DNA of 64,000 nucleotides, taken from NCBI RefSeq assembly GCF_947489255.1, contig NZ_CANLCY010000001.1, forward strand, positions 1 to 64,000. Direction: 5' to 3'. The DNA comes from an uncultured Microbacterium sp. GTDB lineage: Bacteria > Actinomycetota > Actinomycetes > Actinomycetales > Microbacteriaceae. Position numbers and translations under genes: made by a program. Positions 17,224 through 26,205 of this stretch are shown here, piece after piece. Each line of letters opens with the position of its first letter. The first letter of the stretch is position 1. Under the pieces are notes generated by a model that ran no database searches, was not told where the DNA came from, and was given only the letters and a program-made list of their open reading frames with translations.

Positions 17224-17973
17224 TCAGTGCGCGGACCACCCGCCGTCCATCACGTAGCTCGTTCCGGTGACCATCGCGGCATCCGGGCCGGCGAGCCAGA
17301 GGGCGAGCGAGGCGACCTCCGCCGGCTCGACGAGCCGCTTGATCGCGGCATCCTTCAGCAGCACCGTCTCGAGCACTTCGGATTCCGGGATGCCGTGGGC
17401 CCGGGCCTGGTCGGCCAGCTGCTTCTCGACGAGCGGGGAGCGCACGTACCCGGGATCGATGCACACACTCGTCACCCCGTGAGAACCGCCCTCGAGCGCC
17501 GTCGTCTTGGAGAGCCCCTCGAGACCGTGCTTCGCGGTGACGTACGCCGACTTGTATGCCGATGCGCGTATACCGTGGACGCTCGACACGTTCAGCACGC
17601 GTCCGAATCCGCGCTCATACATCCCGGGCAGCGCCGCACGGATGAGCAGGAACGGCGCCTCGAGCATCAGGCGCAGCATGAAGGAGAACCGCTCGGGGGC
17701 GAACTCCTCGATGGGGCTCACGTGCTGGATGCCGGCGTTGTTGACGAGGATGTCGACGTCGAGCTCCAAGCCGGCCAGCGCCGACGTGTCGGAGAGGTCG
17801 ACCGCCCAGGCGCGGCCGCCGATCTCGTCGGCGAGGGCCTGAGCGCCCTCGGCGTTGAGATCGGCGACCGTCACCTCGGCACCGGCCTCGGCGAAGGCTC
17901 GCCCGATCGCCGCGCCGATGCCGCTGGCACCGCCCGTGACGAGGGCCCGGCGTCCGCTTAGGTCGATGGTCAT
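17224..17973 (-). CDS. Short-chain dehydrogenase, probable 3-hydroxybutyrate dehydrogenase
   Basis: 249 aa classical SDR. TGGASGIG nucleotide motif at 14-21, NNAG near 80, Ser-Tyr-Lys triad in NVSSVHGIRASAYKSAYVTAKHG, and the C-terminal VTGTSYVMDGGWSAH, which matches D-3-hydroxybutyrate dehydrogenases (HGL, YVRSPLVEKQ). It would oxidise (R)-3-hydroxybutyrate to acetoacetate with NAD+. It follows the transporter by 5 bp, suggesting uptake and first oxidation of a hydroxy-acid in one operon (inference). Confidence 0.82.
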   Translation of the reverse strand: MTIDLSGRRALVTGGASGIGAAIGRAFAEAGAEVTVADLNAEGAQALADEIGGRAWAVDLSDTSALAGLELDVDILVNNAGIQHVSPIEEFAPERFSFMLRLMLEAPFLLIRAALPGMYERGFGRVLNVSSVHGIRASAYKSAYVTAKHGLEGLSKTTALEGGSHGVTSVCIDPGYVRSPLVEKQLADQARAHGIPESEVLETVLLKDAAIKRLVEPAEVASLALWLAGPDAAMVTGTSYVMDGGWSAH

Positions 17974-17978
17974 GGTGC

Positions 17979-19337
17979 TCACTTCCCCCGCGCGGCGTCG
18001 GCGGCGTCGATGTCGCGCAGCGAGATCCCGCGCGTCTCCTTCAGCGACAGTACGGCGATCGAGGTCAGGACGCAGGCCGCCACGATGTACAGCGCGATGG
18101 GCAGCCACGAACCGAAGTCGCGCAGCCACTGCGTCGCGAGGATCGGCGCGAGCGAACCGGCGAGGATCGCCGTCACCTGGGCCCCGAGCGAGACGCCCGA
18201 GTAGCGCATGCGCGTCGGGAACAGCTCCGCCATGACCGCCGGCTGCGGCGCGTACATGCCGGCGTGGAACACCAGGCCCAGCGCCACGGCGGCGACGATG
18301 ACGACGGGGTTCAGCGTGTCGAACATGGGGAAGGCGAAGAACGCCCAGGTCGCGCTGAGGATCGCGCCCGCGAGGTAGACGGGCTTGCGGCCGATGCGGT
18401 CGGCGAGGCGCCCGATCGGGGGGATCACGGCGAAGTGGATGATGTGCGCGATCAGCAGCGCGAGCAGCAGCTGGCTCGTGTCGTAGGAGTGCACGACCTT
18501 CAGGTAGACGATCGAGAAGCTCACGACGATGTAGTAGACGATGTTCTCCGCGAAGCGCACACCCATGGCCTGGACGACGCCCTTCGGGTAGCGCCGCAGC
18601 ACCTCCACGACGCCGAACGAGGTCGCCTTCTCCTGCTGCACCTGCTTCTTGGCCTCGAGGAAGATGGGCGCCTCCTCGACGTGGGTGCGGATGTAGAAGC
18701 CGACCAGCACGATCACCGCCGACAGCCAGAACGCGACGCGCCAGCCCCAGTCGAGGAACGCGGCGGGAGAGAGGATGAACGACATCACCAGAAGCACCGT
18801 CGTCGCGAGGAGGTTCCCGACGGGGACCGCCGCCTGCGGCCAGCTCGCCCAGAACGCGCGCGAGCGGTTCGGGCTCTGCTCCGCGACGAGCAGCACGGCG
18901 CCGCCCCATTCACCGCCGACGGCGAAGCCCTGGATGAAGCGCAGGGCCACGAGCATGGCGGGCGCCCAGTATCCGACCGAGGCGAAGCCGGGGAGGCATC
19001 CCATCAGGAAGGTCGCCGCACCGACGATGATGATCGTCGCCTGCAGCGTGGGCTTGCGCCCGAACCGGTCGCCGATCTGGCCGAAGACGATGCCGCCCAG
19101 GGGCCGGGCGACGAAGCCGACGGCGTAGGTGACGAAGGCGGCGATGATGCCATCGAGCGGAGAACCCGACGATGGGAAGAAGAACGTGCCGAACACCAGG
19201 CTCGCGGCCGTGGCGTAGAGGAAGAACTCGTACCATTCGACGACCGTGCCGGCCATCGACGCGGCGACGACCTTCTTGATCTTGCCGGTGGCGATTTCGG
19301 GGGAGGCGCTGCGCTGCGCCGCGGCGGGGGATTCCAT
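17979..19337 (-). CDS. MFS transporter, metabolite:H+ symporter (MHS) family
   Basis: 452 aa with twelve predicted helices. ASMAGTVVEWYEFFLY is the MHS-family signature in helix 1; GQIGDRFGRKPTLQ is the MFS loop 2-3 motif, repeated as GRLADRIGRKPVYL in the second half. MHS proteins (ShiA, ProP, KgtP, CitA) import organic acids or osmolytes with protons. The downstream dehydrogenase suggests a hydroxy-carboxylate. Its promoter region is shared with the divergent LysR gene. Confidence 0.9.
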   Translation of the reverse strand: MESPAAAQRSASPEIATGKIKKVVAASMAGTVVEWYEFFLYATAASLVFGTFFFPSSGSPLDGIIAAFVTYAVGFVARPLGGIVFGQIGDRFGRKPTLQATIIIVGAATFLMGCLPGFASVGYWAPAMLVALRFIQGFAVGGEWGGAVLLVAEQSPNRSRAFWASWPQAAVPVGNLLATTVLLVMSFILSPAAFLDWGWRVAFWLSAVIVLVGFYIRTHVEEAPIFLEAKKQVQQEKATSFGVVEVLRRYPKGVVQAMGVRFAENIVYYIVVSFSIVYLKVVHSYDTSQLLLALLIAHIIHFAVIPPIGRLADRIGRKPVYLAGAILSATWAFFAFPMFDTLNPVVIVAAVALGLVFHAGMYAPQPAVMAELFPTRMRYSGVSLGAQVTAILAGSLAPILATQWLRDFGSWLPIALYIVAACVLTSIAVLSLKETRGISLRDIDAADAARGK

Positions 19338-19441
19338 GCTGGCTCCTTCGGTGTCGACGGTGACATCCGCCGTCGAGTCTGCGGGCGGTATGAAGATGCG
19401 ACAATGCCCATTCGTGCTCCCGCGCTGTGCACAATTGCAGA

Positions 19442-20347
19442 ATGGATGCCATCACCGCGCGGGCCGACGACCTGCTCATGCTCCTGGCGGTCGCGCGAAC
19501 GGGCACGTACAGCGCTGCGGCGCAGGTGCGCGGTGTCGACCACACCACCATCGCCCGCCGCATCGCGGCACTCGAAGACTCCCTCGGGGGCCGCGTCGTC
19601 GCCCAATCGGGCCGCGGATGGGAGCTCACCTCTCTCGGCCGCCGCGCGACCGAGGCCGCCGGGCGCATCGAAGCGGCGATGACGCAGTTGGCCGCCGGGG
19701 GAGAGGAGCCCGACCCCGTCGCCGGCGTCGTCCGCATGTCGGCGACCGACGGCTTCAGCGCGTACATCGCGGCCCCCGCGATCGCCCGGTTGCGCGAGCG
19801 GCATCCCGACCTCGTCGTCGAGATCGTGGCCGCACAGCGCCGCGCGGCCTTGCACCGCCCCGGTCTCGATCTCGAGGTGGTGGTCGGTCGTCCTCAGACC
19901 TCGCGAGGAACGACCCTCGAGCTCGGCTCCTACACGCTCGGCATGTACGCCTCGCGCGTCTACCTCGCGGCGCACGGAGAGCCCCGTGACATGGACGAGC
20001 TGCAGACGCACCGGTTGGTCTACTTCGTCGACGCGATGCTGCAGGTCGAGGCGCTCGACCTGCCGCGCCGCGTGGTGCCGAGCATGCGCGACGGCGTCAC
20101 ATCGACGAACGTCCTCGTGCAGGTCGAGGCCACACGGGCCGGGGCGGGCATCGGCATGCTCCCGTGCTTCGTCGCCGACCGCCACGACGACCTCGTGCGG
20201 CTGCTGCCTCAGCTCGTGACCGAGCGCCTGCCCTACTGGATGGTGATCCGCGCCGACTCGCTTCGGATCCCCGCCGTCGCCGCCCTCGCCGACGCCCTGC
20301 GCGAGCAGACGGCGCGCTCACGGACGATGCTGGACGGACGGGGCTGA
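19442..20347 (+). CDS. LysR-family transcriptional regulator
   Basis: 301 aa from ATG 19442 (an in-frame ATG at 19427 is also possible). N-terminal winged HTH: DDLLMLLAVARTGTYSAAAQ, TTIARRIAALEDSLGGRVV. The rest is the periplasmic-binding-like effector domain ending in the LysR phrase TRAGAGIGMLPCFVADRHDD. It is divergent from the MHS transporter/dehydrogenase operon with about 104 bp between starts, the usual arrangement for a LysR protein controlling its neighbour. The effector is probably the transported acid (inference). Confidence 0.88.
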   Translation: MDAITARADDLLMLLAVARTGTYSAAAQVRGVDHTTIARRIAALEDSLGGRVVAQSGRGWELTSLGRRATEAAGRIEAAMTQLAAGGEEPDPVAGVVRMSATDGFSAYIAAPAIARLRERHPDLVVEIVAAQRRAALHRPGLDLEVVVGRPQTSRGTTLELGSYTLGMYASRVYLAAHGEPRDMDELQTHRLVYFVDAMLQVEALDLPRRVVPSMRDGVTSTNVLVQVEATRAGAGIGMLPCFVADRHDDLVRLLPQLVTERLPYWMVIRADSLRIPAVAALADALREQTARSRTMLDGRG

Positions 20348-20354
20348 CCCTGAG

Positions 20355-21392
20355 TCAGCGGGGGACCGGCGTTCCGAGTCGGTGCAGCTCCGCGGCGGCG
20401 TACGCGCCCGTACGGAGCCCGAGCCGCGGCGCGACCTCGGTGGCCAGCAGCTCGATCGAGCGGAGGGTGATCTCGGCGGCCGGGTCCACGGAGTGCACCT
20501 GGAACGCCACGTCGGTGGCGAGGGAAAGGGTCCGATCGGCGGACAGCGACCTGACGACCTGCTCGACGGTTCCCAGGTGCGTATCGGTCGACCGCGCGAG
20601 GTCGCGGAGATCGCCCTCCGCATTCCTCTTGAGGAATGTGCGGGTAAGACGCCGGACGCCGTGGTCGGCCGCCCTCCAGGTCTCGTCGAGGCGGTCGGCA
20701 TCCACCACCACCGCCGTGCGCGAGGCGAGGATGCGCGGCGGAACGCCGTCGGGCAGGGCGGCGAGATAGGCCTCCACGATCGGCACCTGCACCTCGTGCA
20801 GCGCCTGCCCCTCGTCACGCGGCTGCGTGCGGGACAGCAGCAGGCCGTCGCCCGCGAGTCCCGCGCGGCGGCCACCCTCGACCGAGAAGGTCGCCTGCCA
20901 GAACCGCCCGCCCAGGTGCGGTGCGGCGGGGTTCAGACGCAAGTCGGTATTCCGGATGCCGCGCCCGCCGAACGCGTCGCGCAGCACCGCCACGTGTGCG
21001 GCCTGGATCTCGCGCCGATCGTCAGAGGAACGCTCGAACGCGGCGAACGACGACGGGGTTCCGCCCGTCCCGATGCCGAGCTGCACCCGGCCCCCGCTCA
21101 AAGCGTCGACGACGGCGGCGTCCTCCGCCACCCGCACCGGCTCGTCAAGGGGGAGGGTCACGATGCCGGTGCCGAGCGCGATGCGCTGCGTCTGCACGGC
21201 CGCGGCGGCGAGGAACGGGAACGGGGACGGCAATCCGCCCTCGTCGCGGTCGAAGTGATGCTGAGCGACCCACGCCGACGCGAACCCGTTCTCCTCGGCG
21301 GCGCGCACCTGCGCGAGCGCCGCGCGGTATCGCTCGCCGTCGGTCCCGGCATCCAGAAGCCGCGTGAAGAACCCGAGCCGCGCGCCGGTCAT
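20355..21392 (-). CDS. Luciferase-like (LLM) flavin-dependent monooxygenase
   Basis: 345 aa LLM-class enzyme: GFFTRLLDAGTDGERYR, AAEENGFASAWVAQHHFDRD, GTGIVTLPLDEPVRVAEDAA and LSGGRVQLGIGTGGTPSS. It resembles the putative FMN-dependent monooxygenases often found with sulfur- or amine-uptake genes. Uses reduced flavin and oxygen; substrate unknown. It is followed at 7 bp by the convergent LysR end and lies in the same direction as the sfnG-like gene upstream (gap about 104 bp). Confidence 0.85.
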   Translation of the reverse strand: MTGARLGFFTRLLDAGTDGERYRAALAQVRAAEENGFASAWVAQHHFDRDEGGLPSPFPFLAAAAVQTQRIALGTGIVTLPLDEPVRVAEDAAVVDALSGGRVQLGIGTGGTPSSFAAFERSSDDRREIQAAHVAVLRDAFGGRGIRNTDLRLNPAAPHLGGRFWQATFSVEGGRRAGLAGDGLLLSRTQPRDEGQALHEVQVPIVEAYLAALPDGVPPRILASRTAVVVDADRLDETWRAADHGVRRLTRTFLKRNAEGDLRDLARSTDTHLGTVEQVVRSLSADRTLSLATDVAFQVHSVDPAAEITLRSIELLATEVAPRLGLRTGAYAAAELHRLGTPVPR

Positions 21393-21496
21393 CCGTCATC
21401 CTCTCCGACGCATTCCCGTCACGGAATGTCGTCGCCCTCCAGGCTAAGACTGTTCGCAGAGGGGTCGGCCGGGCGCCGGTGACTCCCACGTCCCTC

Positions 21497-22630
21497 TCAG
21501 CGCGACGCGACCTCGATCGGGTCGCCCGTGCGGGCGAGGTCGGCCTCGATCTCGCGCACGATCGGGATCACCGTCTCGCCGAACCGCTCGAGCTCCTCCT
21601 GGAAGTGCAGGAACCCCAGCAGGAACAGATCGACGCCGCGCTTCTTGTACTCGATGATGCGCTCGGCGATCTGCTGCGCGTCACCGAACAGCTGCGTGCG
21701 GAATCCGTCGTTGTACTGCACGAGGTCGTCGATCGAGGAGTCGGCCCACATGCCCTTGCCGTCCTTCGTCGACGCACCCGCCTCCTGCACGCTCTTGCGG
21801 AAGCCCTCGACCGCGCCATCGTCGGCGTGCGCGATGATTTCGCGCAGCTGCTCCTCGGCCGTGGCGCGGCTGTCGCGCTGGATGACAAAGCCGTTGAGTC
21901 CGAAGCGCGTGCGACGCCCGTGCTCGGCGGCGATGCGGGTGACGTCGTCGTACTGCTCCGTGAAGCCGTCGAAGTCCTTGCCGTTGGAGAAGTACCAGTC
22001 GGAATAGGCCCCGCCGTTGAAGCGGGCGGCCGTCGAGTTGCCGCCCTGGAAGATGTCGGGGTGGGCGCGACCGGGCACGTCGTAGGGGAAGGGGCGCAGC
22101 GTGAAGTCGGTGATGTCGTAGTACTTGCCGTGGAACGAGAACTTCTCCTCCGTCCAGAGCCCGCGCAGCACCTGGATGAACTCCGCCGCGCGCTCGTACC
22201 GCTCGTCGTGCTCGAGCCATTCGAGTCCGAGGTCGGTGTACTCGTCTTTGAACCACCCGCTGACGACGTTGACGGCGGCCCGGCCGTGCGAGAACTGATC
22301 GGCGGTGTTGATGAACTTCGCCAGGACCGCCGGATGCCAGATGCCCGGGTGGATCGCCGAGATGACCTTGAGCTTCTCGGTGTTCAGCAGCAGCGCAAGG
22401 CTGATGGAGGTGGACTCGTGCTGCTGGGCGGCGCCATAGCTGGAGGCGTAGCGCACCTGGCTCAGCGCGTACTCGAATCCCACACGCTCGGCGGTCTGCG
22501 CCAGTTTGACGTTGTAGTCGTAGCTCCAGTCGGTGCGCTGCTCGACCGAGCTGATCACGAGCCCGCCGCTGACGTTGGGCACCCAGTAGGCGAACTTCAG
22601 CGGCTCGTGGGTGGGGGTGGTCTCGGTCAT
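21497..22630 (-). CDS. sfnG: Dimethylsulfone monooxygenase-type LLM enzyme
   Basis: 377 aa. KFAYWVPNVSGGLVISSVEQ, RTDWSYDYNVKLAQTAE, GFEYALSQVRYASSYGA, GRAAVNVVSGWFKDEYTDLG, WLEHDERYERAAEFI and PDIFQGGNSTAAR match the SfnG family closely, including the WVPNVSGGLV opening. SfnG uses FMNH2 and O2 to convert dimethylsulfone to methanesulfinate, a step in scavenging organosulfur. Neighbouring monooxygenases and MetY fit that role. No flavin reductase gene is seen in the window, so FMNH2 must come from elsewhere. Confidence 0.85.
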   Translation of the reverse strand: MTETTPTHEPLKFAYWVPNVSGGLVISSVEQRTDWSYDYNVKLAQTAERVGFEYALSQVRYASSYGAAQQHESTSISLALLLNTEKLKVISAIHPGIWHPAVLAKFINTADQFSHGRAAVNVVSGWFKDEYTDLGLEWLEHDERYERAAEFIQVLRGLWTEEKFSFHGKYYDITDFTLRPFPYDVPGRAHPDIFQGGNSTAARFNGGAYSDWYFSNGKDFDGFTEQYDDVTRIAAEHGRRTRFGLNGFVIQRDSRATAEEQLREIIAHADDGAVEGFRKSVQEAGASTKDGKGMWADSSIDDLVQYNDGFRTQLFGDAQQIAERIIEYKKRGVDLFLLGFLHFQEELERFGETVIPIVREIEADLARTGDPIEVASR

Positions 22631-22683
22631 GGGGTCCTCCTGGCGGGATCGGAACCCGGCTACCGTCGCACCGGCCCGTCACG

Positions 22684-22725
22684 GGCGTCAACGACATATG
22701 ACGGAGGGTTTCGTCCTGTGACGCC
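22684..22725. promoter_or_regulatory. Candidate operator in the divergent sfnG-like / LLM promoter region
   Basis: GGCGTCA at 22684-22690 and TGACGCC at 22719-22725 form an inverted repeat around GACGGAG...TTTCGTC in the 126-bp region between two divergent monooxygenase genes. Binding by a sulfur regulator is a guess. Confidence 0.3.
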
Positions 22726-22756
22726 GGGTCGGGTCGAGCGGGTGAGGATGGAGCCC

Positions 22757-23818
22757 ATGACCTCTCCCCAGCGTGTGCGTTTCGGCTACTGGACCCCGAT
22801 CTTCGGCGGATGGCTGCGCAACGTCGACGACGAGCAGACCCCCGTGTCGTTCGCGCACATCGCCGAGATCGCCCGCGCTGCCGAAGAGGGCGGTTTCGAC
22901 CTCACGCTGATCCCCGAGCTGAACCTCAACGACATCAAGGGCGTCGAGGCGCCCTCGCTCGATGCGTGGGCCGTGACCGCCGGTCTCGCTGCGATCACGT
23001 CGAAACTCGAGCTCATGACCGCCGTGCGCCCGGGCTTCCACAGCCCGTTCCACACCGCGAAGCAGGCGGCCACGATCGACGAGATCAGCGGCGGACGGTT
23101 CACCCTGAACGTCGTTTCGGCATGGTGGGCCGAGGAGGCCAAGCAGTACGACGGTCTCTTCAGCGCGCACGATGACCGGTACGCCCGCACGATCGAGTGG
23201 GTCGAGGTGCTGCGGGGCCTCTGGTCGGAGACGCCCTTCGCCTACGAGGGGGAGTACTACCGCACCGAGGGCACGTACACCGAGCCGAAGCCGCGGGTCG
23301 TGCCGCGCCTGTACGCCGGCGGGGAGAGCGAGGCCGGTCGTACCGCCATCACGCGCTTCGCCGACGCCTACCTGACGCACGGCGGCACGCTGGACGAGCT
23401 CGAGGTCAAGGTCGCCGACATGCGCCGTCGCCGTGCCGAGGCGGGGGCGACGCCGTTCGAGGCGTTCGGCATGGCCGCCTACGCGATCGTGCGCGACACG
23501 GACGACGAGGCCCAGGCCGAGATCGACCGCATCACCGACGTGCGCGGGGGAGCGGCCTACGGGTCGTACCAGGACTTCGTGAGCAAGTCGAAGCTCGACA
23601 CCCAGGTCGATCTCAAGGAGTACTCGGTCTCGAACCGCGGCCTCCGCCCGAACCTCGTCGGCACCCCCGACCAGGTCGCCGCGCGCATCGTGGAGTTCGC
23701 GAACGTCGGCGTCTCGACCCTTCTGCTGCAGTTCTCCCCGCACCTGCCCGAGATGCAGCGCTTCGCGGCGGAGGTCATCCCGCGCGTGCGTCGCCTGGAG
23801 GCGCAGCGCGACGCCTGA
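22757..23818 (+). CDS. LLM monooxygenase, alkanesulfonate (SsuD)-like
   Basis: 353 aa from ATG 22757; a far longer upstream open frame is antisense to the sfnG-like gene and is not coding. FGYWTPIFGGWLRNV, GFDLTLIPELNLNDIKG, TAVRPGFHSPFHTAKQAATI, GGRFTLNVVSAWW and HDDRYARTIEWVEVLRGLW are features of the SsuD/SfnG branch of LLM enzymes. Such enzymes cleave C-S bonds of sulfonates with FMNH2 and O2, releasing sulfite. Divergent from the sfnG-like gene and 37 bp from the convergent metY end. Confidence 0.83.
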   Translation: MTSPQRVRFGYWTPIFGGWLRNVDDEQTPVSFAHIAEIARAAEEGGFDLTLIPELNLNDIKGVEAPSLDAWAVTAGLAAITSKLELMTAVRPGFHSPFHTAKQAATIDEISGGRFTLNVVSAWWAEEAKQYDGLFSAHDDRYARTIEWVEVLRGLWSETPFAYEGEYYRTEGTYTEPKPRVVPRLYAGGESEAGRTAITRFADAYLTHGGTLDELEVKVADMRRRRAEAGATPFEAFGMAAYAIVRDTDDEAQAEIDRITDVRGGAAYGSYQDFVSKSKLDTQVDLKEYSVSNRGLRPNLVGTPDQVAARIVEFANVGVSTLLLQFSPHLPEMQRFAAEVIPRVRRLEAQRDA

Positions 23819-23855
23819 CGTTCGCCGCGCAGCATTCGCCGGCCTCGCGCGAGTG

Positions 23856-25169
23856 TCAGCGCGCCGCGCGGAGCGCCTGATCGAGGTCGGCGATGAGGTC
23901 GTCGGCATCCTCGAGGCCGATCGACAGGCGGATGAGGCCGTCGCCGATGCCGAGGCGGTCGCGCGTCTCCTGCGTGAATCCGAAGTGCGTGGTGGTCGCC
24001 GGGTGCAGCGCCATGGAGCGGGTGTCGCCGATGTTCGTCATGCGGCTGAAGAGCCGGAGGGCGTCGAAGAAGCGCTCCGCGGCGTCACGCCCCCCGCGCA
24101 CGGTGAACGAGAAGACGGAGCCCGAGAGACCGTTGTAATCGCGCACCGCGATGGCGTGCTGCGGATGAGAGGGGAGCCCGGCGTAATTCACACTCTCGAC
24201 GGCATCGTGCGCGTCGAGCCACTGCGCGATCGTGCGCGCGCTCGCGAGGTGCTGGCGCATGCGGACCGACAGCGTTTCCATGCCCTGCTGCAGGAGGAAC
24301 CCGTTGAGCGGCGACAGCGCCGGTCCGGTGTCGTTGGCGATCCCGAAGCGCAGCGACAGCTCGAACGCGCGTGGGCCGAACGCCTCGACGAACGACGAGT
24401 GCGCGGCGACGGGCGTATCAGTGAGCGCGGGATAGGAACGGTCGGCCGCCGCCCAGTCGAACGTCCCGCCGTCGACGACCGCCCCGGCGAGGTTGGCCCC
24501 GTGCCCGGAGAGGAACTTGGTGGCCGAGTGCACGACGATGTCGGCGCCGTGCTCGATCGGACGGATGAGGAAGGGCGTGGCGATGGTGTTGTCGACGACG
24601 AGCGGGATGCCGTGGCGACGCGCCACCCGCGCGACCGCGTCGATGTCGACGACGTCGTTCTTCGGATTGGGGAGGGTCTCGGTGAAGATCGCCTTCGTCT
24701 CGGGCCGGATGAGGGCGTCCCACTCGGATTCGTCGAGGGGGTTCCAGACGTACTCGACGGTGACGCCGAGGCGCGCGAAGGTGCGGTCGAAGAGCACCCG
24801 CGTGCCGCTGTAGATGCTCGCGGTGGAGACGATGTGCTCCCCGCTGCCCGCGAGCCCCAGCAGGGCCATCGTGATCGCGGCCTGACCCGATCCGACGACG
24901 AGTGCCCCGGAGCCGCCCTCGAGAGAGGCGAGACGGCGCTCGGCGACCTGGTTGGTGGGGTTGGCATTGCGCGAGTACAGATGCCCCAGGTCGACGGCGC
25001 CGAACCGATCGGTGGCCTCCTGGAACGAGGTGAAGCGATAGGCCGCCGACAGGTGCACGGGCGTGATCCGCGACCCGTGCGTGAGATCTTCTTCTTCGCC
25101 CGCGTGCACCTGGCGGGTGGCGAAACCGAAGCCCGCCCACTCGGTGTGCGGCGCTGCCGGTTCAGCCAC
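23856..25169 (-). CDS. metY: O-acetylhomoserine sulfhydrylase (aminocarboxypropyltransferase)
   Basis: 437 aa PLP-dependent Cys/Met-metabolism enzyme of the MetY length class. GFATRQVHAGEE, HLYSRNANPTNQVAERRLAS, GSGQAAITMALLGL and the PLP-lysine segment HSATKFLSGHG are present, with GDTRSMALHPATTTHFG near the C-terminus. It makes homocysteine from O-acetylhomoserine and sulfide, so it can capture sulfide released from scavenged sulfonates or sulfones. Its start overlaps the end of the upstream ATP-grasp gene by 8 bp, so both are one operon. Confidence 0.92.
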   Translation of the reverse strand: MAEPAAPHTEWAGFGFATRQVHAGEEEDLTHGSRITPVHLSAAYRFTSFQEATDRFGAVDLGHLYSRNANPTNQVAERRLASLEGGSGALVVGSGQAAITMALLGLAGSGEHIVSTASIYSGTRVLFDRTFARLGVTVEYVWNPLDESEWDALIRPETKAIFTETLPNPKNDVVDIDAVARVARRHGIPLVVDNTIATPFLIRPIEHGADIVVHSATKFLSGHGANLAGAVVDGGTFDWAAADRSYPALTDTPVAAHSSFVEAFGPRAFELSLRFGIANDTGPALSPLNGFLLQQGMETLSVRMRQHLASARTIAQWLDAHDAVESVNYAGLPSHPQHAIAVRDYNGLSGSVFSFTVRGGRDAAERFFDALRLFSRMTNIGDTRSMALHPATTTHFGFTQETRDRLGIGDGLIRLSIGLEDADDLIADLDQALRAAR

Positions 25170-26103
25170 GGAGACCGACCGCTTCCTTCGGGAGCAGGGA
25201 GCCCAGCCATCGGGCGATCTCGCGAGGTCCGGAACGGGGGGCGGTGGCCTCGACGTCGGGGTTGTAGTTCGTGTTGGTGTTCACGTCGTACGTGACGGTG
25301 CGTCCGTCGCGCGTCTCGATGAACTCGATGCCGGCGATACCGACGCCCTCGGCCGCGAGGAAGGCGAGATAGCTGTCGATGAGAGCGGGGTCGACGTCGT
25401 CGCGGCGGCGGAAGAGCGGCTCGGGTTCGACGCCGTCGGCTCCCGGGACGGCGCAGGCTTCGGCGGGGCAGAGCTCGAAGCTCCCCGCGCTGGTGTCGAC
25501 GCGCACCGCATAGACGAAGTCACCGGCGACGAACTCGGCGCGCGTGACGAACGGCGACTTCGCGACGAGCAGTTCCTGCAGCAGGGTGATGCCGTCGGGG
25601 GAGGGCTCGAACTCGGCACCCGCGACCCACGCGGCGAACTCCTCGACCGTCTCCCACCGCCGCACTCCGAGGCCCTTACCGCCCTGATTGTGCTTGCTGA
25701 TGAACGGCGCCCCGAAGCGCTCGGCCTGAGCGACGAGGTCGTCGACGCCGAAGACGGCGACCGTGCGCGGAACGTCGATGCCCGCGTGACGCAGCGCCGC
25801 GTGCTGCGCGACCTTGCTGACCTCGAGCTCGAGCACGTCGGCGCCGTTGATGACCGTGCGCCCCCACGAGGCGAGCCATCGCAGCACGGCCCGGCCGAAC
25901 TCCTTGCTGTAGGCGTGGTCGCGCGTGTGGGCCGACGCACTGAGGCGCGACCAGAAGATGCCCTCGGGCGGCTCGACCGCCAGATCGATCGACCCGTCGG
26001 TCAGCATCCACTCCTCGAAGGGCACGCCTTCGGCCTCGAACGCCGCCGCGAACGGCGGGATCCACTGGGGGTTCTCGTGAATGACATAGACCTTGCCCGA
26101 CAT
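25162..26103 (-). CDS. RimK-like ATP-grasp ligase
   Basis: 313 aa. N-terminal VYVIHENPQWIPPFAAAFEA (pre-ATP-grasp domain), then FISKHNQGGKGLGVRRW (ATP-binding glycine-rich loop), LLQELLVAKSPFVTRAEFV and the Mg-binding TYDVNTNTNYNPDVE at about 278-292. This is the alpha-L-glutamate ligase/RimK branch, which forms amide bonds between a carboxylate and an amine. Substrates are unknown. Leaderless start: TAGCCT lies six bases before the ATG. Co-transcription with metY suggests a role around sulfur amino acids or low-molecular-weight thiols (inference). Confidence 0.85.
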   Translation of the reverse strand: MSGKVYVIHENPQWIPPFAAAFEAEGVPFEEWMLTDGSIDLAVEPPEGIFWSRLSASAHTRDHAYSKEFGRAVLRWLASWGRTVINGADVLELEVSKVAQHAALRHAGIDVPRTVAVFGVDDLVAQAERFGAPFISKHNQGGKGLGVRRWETVEEFAAWVAGAEFEPSPDGITLLQELLVAKSPFVTRAEFVAGDFVYAVRVDTSAGSFELCPAEACAVPGADGVEPEPLFRRRDDVDPALIDSYLAFLAAEGVGIAGIEFIETRDGRTVTYDVNTNTNYNPDVEATAPRSGPREIARWLGSLLPKEAVGLRG

Positions 26104-26109
26104 GCGGCC

Positions 26110-26115
26110 AGGCTA
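26110..26115 (-). promoter_or_regulatory. -10 box TAGCCT, leaderless promoter of the ATP-grasp/metY operon
   Basis: TAGCCT on the minus strand, six bases, then ATG at 26101-26103; no Shine-Dalgarno. Confidence 0.6.
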
Positions 26116-26177
26116 ACCCGGGGCCCCGACATCGTGTTCTTTCGTCGTCACGAGGCGACACCGACGATCGATTTCCC

Positions 26178-26183
26178 TAGGCT
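26178..26183 (+). promoter_or_regulatory. -10 box TAGGCT of the methyltransferase gene
   Basis: TAGGCT 22 bp before the ATG at 26206, followed by GAGGGG as Shine-Dalgarno, so this one is a leadered transcript. Confidence 0.5.
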
Positions 26184-26205
26184 CGAGATTCTCCGAGGGG
26201 ATGCC

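Noticed and set aside
21479..22756. N-terminal extension of the SsuD-like gene
   Set aside because: It is antisense to the sfnG-like gene and Asp/Leu/Val-rich without motifs; homologous sequence begins at 22757.
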